This document shows positions 62,558 through 64,000 of a stretch of 64,000 nucleotides of DNA, piece by piece. The notes under the pieces are model-generated. The model worked only from the letters and a program-made list of their open reading frames with translations, searched no databases and was not told where the DNA came from. The stretch's first letter is position 1, and each line of letters starts with the position of its first letter. The translations under genes and the position numbers were made by a program. The DNA lies in the NCBI RefSeq assembly GCF_000478275.1, contig NZ_ASJB01000015.1, forward strand, positions 155,615 through 219,614, read 5' to 3'. Source of the stretch: Amycolatopsis orientalis DSM 40040 = KCTC 9412. GTDB taxonomy: Bacteria; Actinomycetota; Actinomycetes; Mycobacteriales; Pseudonocardiaceae.

Positions 62558-62827
62558 ATGAGCTGGGAGTACGACGGCCGCCATTACCTGATCAACCGAT
62601 GGAGCGACTCATCCCGCTACGGTTTCGGCTGGGAACTGGAGGACGTCGCGCCGACGCCGGGCAAGGGCGTCGTCCTGAACGCCTACCTGGACGGCACCAG
62701 CGGCACGGCCTTGTTCCGGGCCGACACCGATGAGCCACTGCCCCTCGCACTGGTCGAGCGCTTCATCGCCGAAGCGGGCCCGGACCTCGCCGAGGTCGTG
62801 GCCATGGTCGAAGCCGAAGACTCCTGA
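62558..62827 (+). CDS. small hypothetical protein
   Basis: 89 residues from ATG 62558. The product MSWEYDGRHYLINRWSDSSR... has aromatic N-terminal and acidic C-terminal halves (DLAEVVAMVEAEDS) and no membrane segment. I do not recognise the family. It lies between the divergent chsE1 operon and the convergent DGAT gene; no ribosome binding site stands out, but codon composition is coding-like with GC-rich third positions. Confidence 0.55.
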   Translation: MSWEYDGRHYLINRWSDSSRYGFGWELEDVAPTPGKGVVLNAYLDGTSGTALFRADTDEPLPLALVERFIAEAGPDLAEVVAMVEAEDS

Positions 62828-62854
62828 CGCCCGGTTCGCGGTGGCCGTGCGGCG

Positions 62855-64000
62855 CTAGGGTGCGGCCTTGACCAGTTCCTGAAGCGCGTCCTGGAAATGG
62901 TCGGCGAGCGGCCACAGATCGCCGGTGAGTTCGCGGGCACCGAGCAGGCCGACGTCGACGCGTCCCGCGTTGGACAGCACGGTCACGTTGAGCCCGGCGC
63001 CGTGGAACACCGGCCCGAGCGGGTAGAGCCCGGTGATCCGGCAGCCCAGCAGGTACAGCGGCATCGGCGGTCCGGGCACATTGGACACCACCAGGTTGTG
63101 CACCACCGGATGCCGTTCGGCGAGCCGCAGCGCCGAGTACGCGCGCACCGCGAGCCCGAACATGGTCGCCGCCGAGAACTGCGCCCAGTCTCCGAGCATG
63201 TCGGCGTCGATGTCGTAGTGATGGTCCTTCGACAGCCGGTTCGACTCCGCGAGCATGAACACCCGCGCGGCGGGATCCTCCAGATGGGTGGGTAGCGACG
63301 CGAAGAACGCCGACACCTTGTTGCTGCCGTGCTCGCGTCCGGTCCGTCCGTGCACCGACACCGGCACGGTCGCCACCAGCGGGTCGTCCGGCAGTTCGTC
63401 CCGGTCCCGCAGGAACCGCCGCAGGGCACCGGAAACGACGGCGAGGACGACGTCGTTGACGGTGACCCCGAACGCGTTCTTCACCTGCTTGACCTCGTCG
63501 AGGTCGAGTGAGGCGTAGGCGACGCTGCGGTGCGCGGTGATCGTCCCGTTCAGCGAGGTGCGCGGCGCCGTGAACGGCACCGGCATTCCCTTGCCCTGCA
63601 ACGCCTTCCCGATCCATCTCGGCGCGAGCCCGAGCAGATCCGGCAGGAGTTTCGCCAGCTCCAGTGGACTCTTCACGAACGACCTCAGCCCGGCGCCGAG
63701 CAACGCCCGCCTGCCCGGTACGTCCGCGTTGCGGCGTTCCTCCCGCGCGATCTCCGGCGGCGGGGCGTCCGGTTCGAGACCGGCGAGCGCGGTGATCAGG
63801 CTCGCGCCGCCGACGCCGTCCACACTGGCGTGGTGCATCTTGAGCAGGACGGCGATCCCGCCGTCGGCCAGGCCTTCGATGACGTGCAACTGCCACAGCG
63901 GCTTCGCGCGGTCCAGCCGTTGTCCCGCGATGTGGGCGCAGAGTTCGGCCAGTTCCCGCCGGTCCCCCGGCGCGGGTACGCCGATCCGGTGAACATGGGC
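62855..64000 (-). CDS. wax ester synthase / diacylglycerol O-acyltransferase (5' end outside window)
   Basis: The frame is open from the window edge at 64000 to the stop at 62855, 381 codons, so the N-terminal 70-80 residues are missing. The active-site HHxxxDG motif is in KMHHASVDGVGGASL, followed by VNDVVLAVVSGALRRFLRDR and NLVVSNVPGPPMPLYLLGCR, all typical of actinobacterial WS/DGAT (Tgs) enzymes. They esterify acyl-CoA to diacylglycerol or alcohols for storage lipid. Acyl-CoA flux from sterol degradation makes this a sensible neighbour, but no sterol operator is seen. Confidence 0.9.
   Translation of the reverse strand, partial: AHVHRIGVPAPGDRRELAELCAHIAGQRLDRAKPLWQLHVIEGLADGGIAVLLKMHHASVDGVGGASLITALAGLEPDAPPPEIAREERRNADVPGRRALLGAGLRSFVKSPLELAKLLPDLLGLAPRWIGKALQGKGMPVPFTAPRTSLNGTITAHRSVAYASLDLDEVKQVKNAFGVTVNDVVLAVVSGALRRFLRDRDELPDDPLVATVPVSVHGRTGREHGSNKVSAFFASLPTHLEDPAARVFMLAESNRLSKDHHYDIDADMLGDWAQFSAATMFGLAVRAYSALRLAERHPVVHNLVVSNVPGPPMPLYLLGCRITGLYPLGPVFHGAGLNVTVLSNAGRVDVGLLGARELTGDLWPLADHFQDALQELVKAAP

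Overview
The window is about 70% GC and has the look of an actinomycete chromosome, most probably Amycolatopsis or a close Pseudonocardiaceae relative. GTG starts, 4-bp ATGA/GTGA gene overlaps, HNH/DUF222 and SCO6745-type genes and the protein families all fit. The genus is inferred from general resemblance, not from a marker gene. The window is dominated by a sterol (cholesterol/phytosterol) catabolic supercluster. It is broken into blocks equivalent to the Mycobacterium tuberculosis Rv3515c-Rv3571 region, rearranged and interleaved with unrelated genes.

Layout: (1) 1-8.7 kb: a nitronate monooxygenase-like gene, fadD19/echA19, a FadD4-like ligase, and a DUF35 protein with ltp4-ltp3 (C24-branched side-chain removal). 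(2) 8.7-15.7 kb: YihY and transglutaminase-like genes, the divergent pair cyp125/fadA5 (side-chain initiation and thiolysis), a PPOX-like protein, an SCO6745-like protein and a GNAT. (3) 16.0-21.2 kb: two SDR genes divergent from echA20-ipdA-ipdB-ipdC (C/D-ring opening, KstR2 type). (4) 21.2-31.7 kb: a non-sterol island with a hydrolase, an acetyltransferase, a Q/N-rich DUF1996 secreted protein, an ECF sigma/anti-sigma pair divergent from a five-gene apparent transmembrane electron-transfer operon, and an HxlR/MFS pair. (5) 31.7-41.0 kb: fadA6, kstR2, ipdF and fadE30 divergent from fadD3, an enoyl-CoA hydratase, fadE31, fadE32 and fadE33 (HIP/C-D ring beta-oxidation). (6) 41.0-45.5 kb: an ECF-SnoaL sigma factor, a SnoaL protein, a decayed duplication, an HNH endonuclease and a fatty acid desaturase. 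(7) 45.5-55.7 kb: hsaA-D-C-B (A/B-ring cleavage), a KstD-like flavoprotein, and kstD-kshA-small Cys protein-kshB-hsd4B. (8) 55.7-64 kb: a methyltransferase, a stand-alone riboflavin kinase, DUF5134, the chsE1-chsE2-chsH2-chsH1-ltp2 operon (last side-chain cycle, releasing propionyl-CoA), and a partial wax-ester synthase/DGAT.

Together these genes cover side-chain activation and shortening, ring A/B opening and HIP degradation. Ten candidate KstR operators (TNNAACNNGTTNNA) and two KstR2 operators (ANCAAGNNCTTGNT) lie at the expected promoters. The kstR gene and a Mce4 uptake system are not in the window.

The least explained material is non-coding. A pair of homologous 184-bp intercistronic regions carry a conserved, covarying stem-loop and lie directly upstream of the nitronate monooxygenase gene and kstR2. 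A family of long near-perfect palindromes sits only between convergent genes and sometimes supplies their stop codons. An ABAB duplication lies at one convergent junction. All identifications come from reading the sequence; no database search was run.
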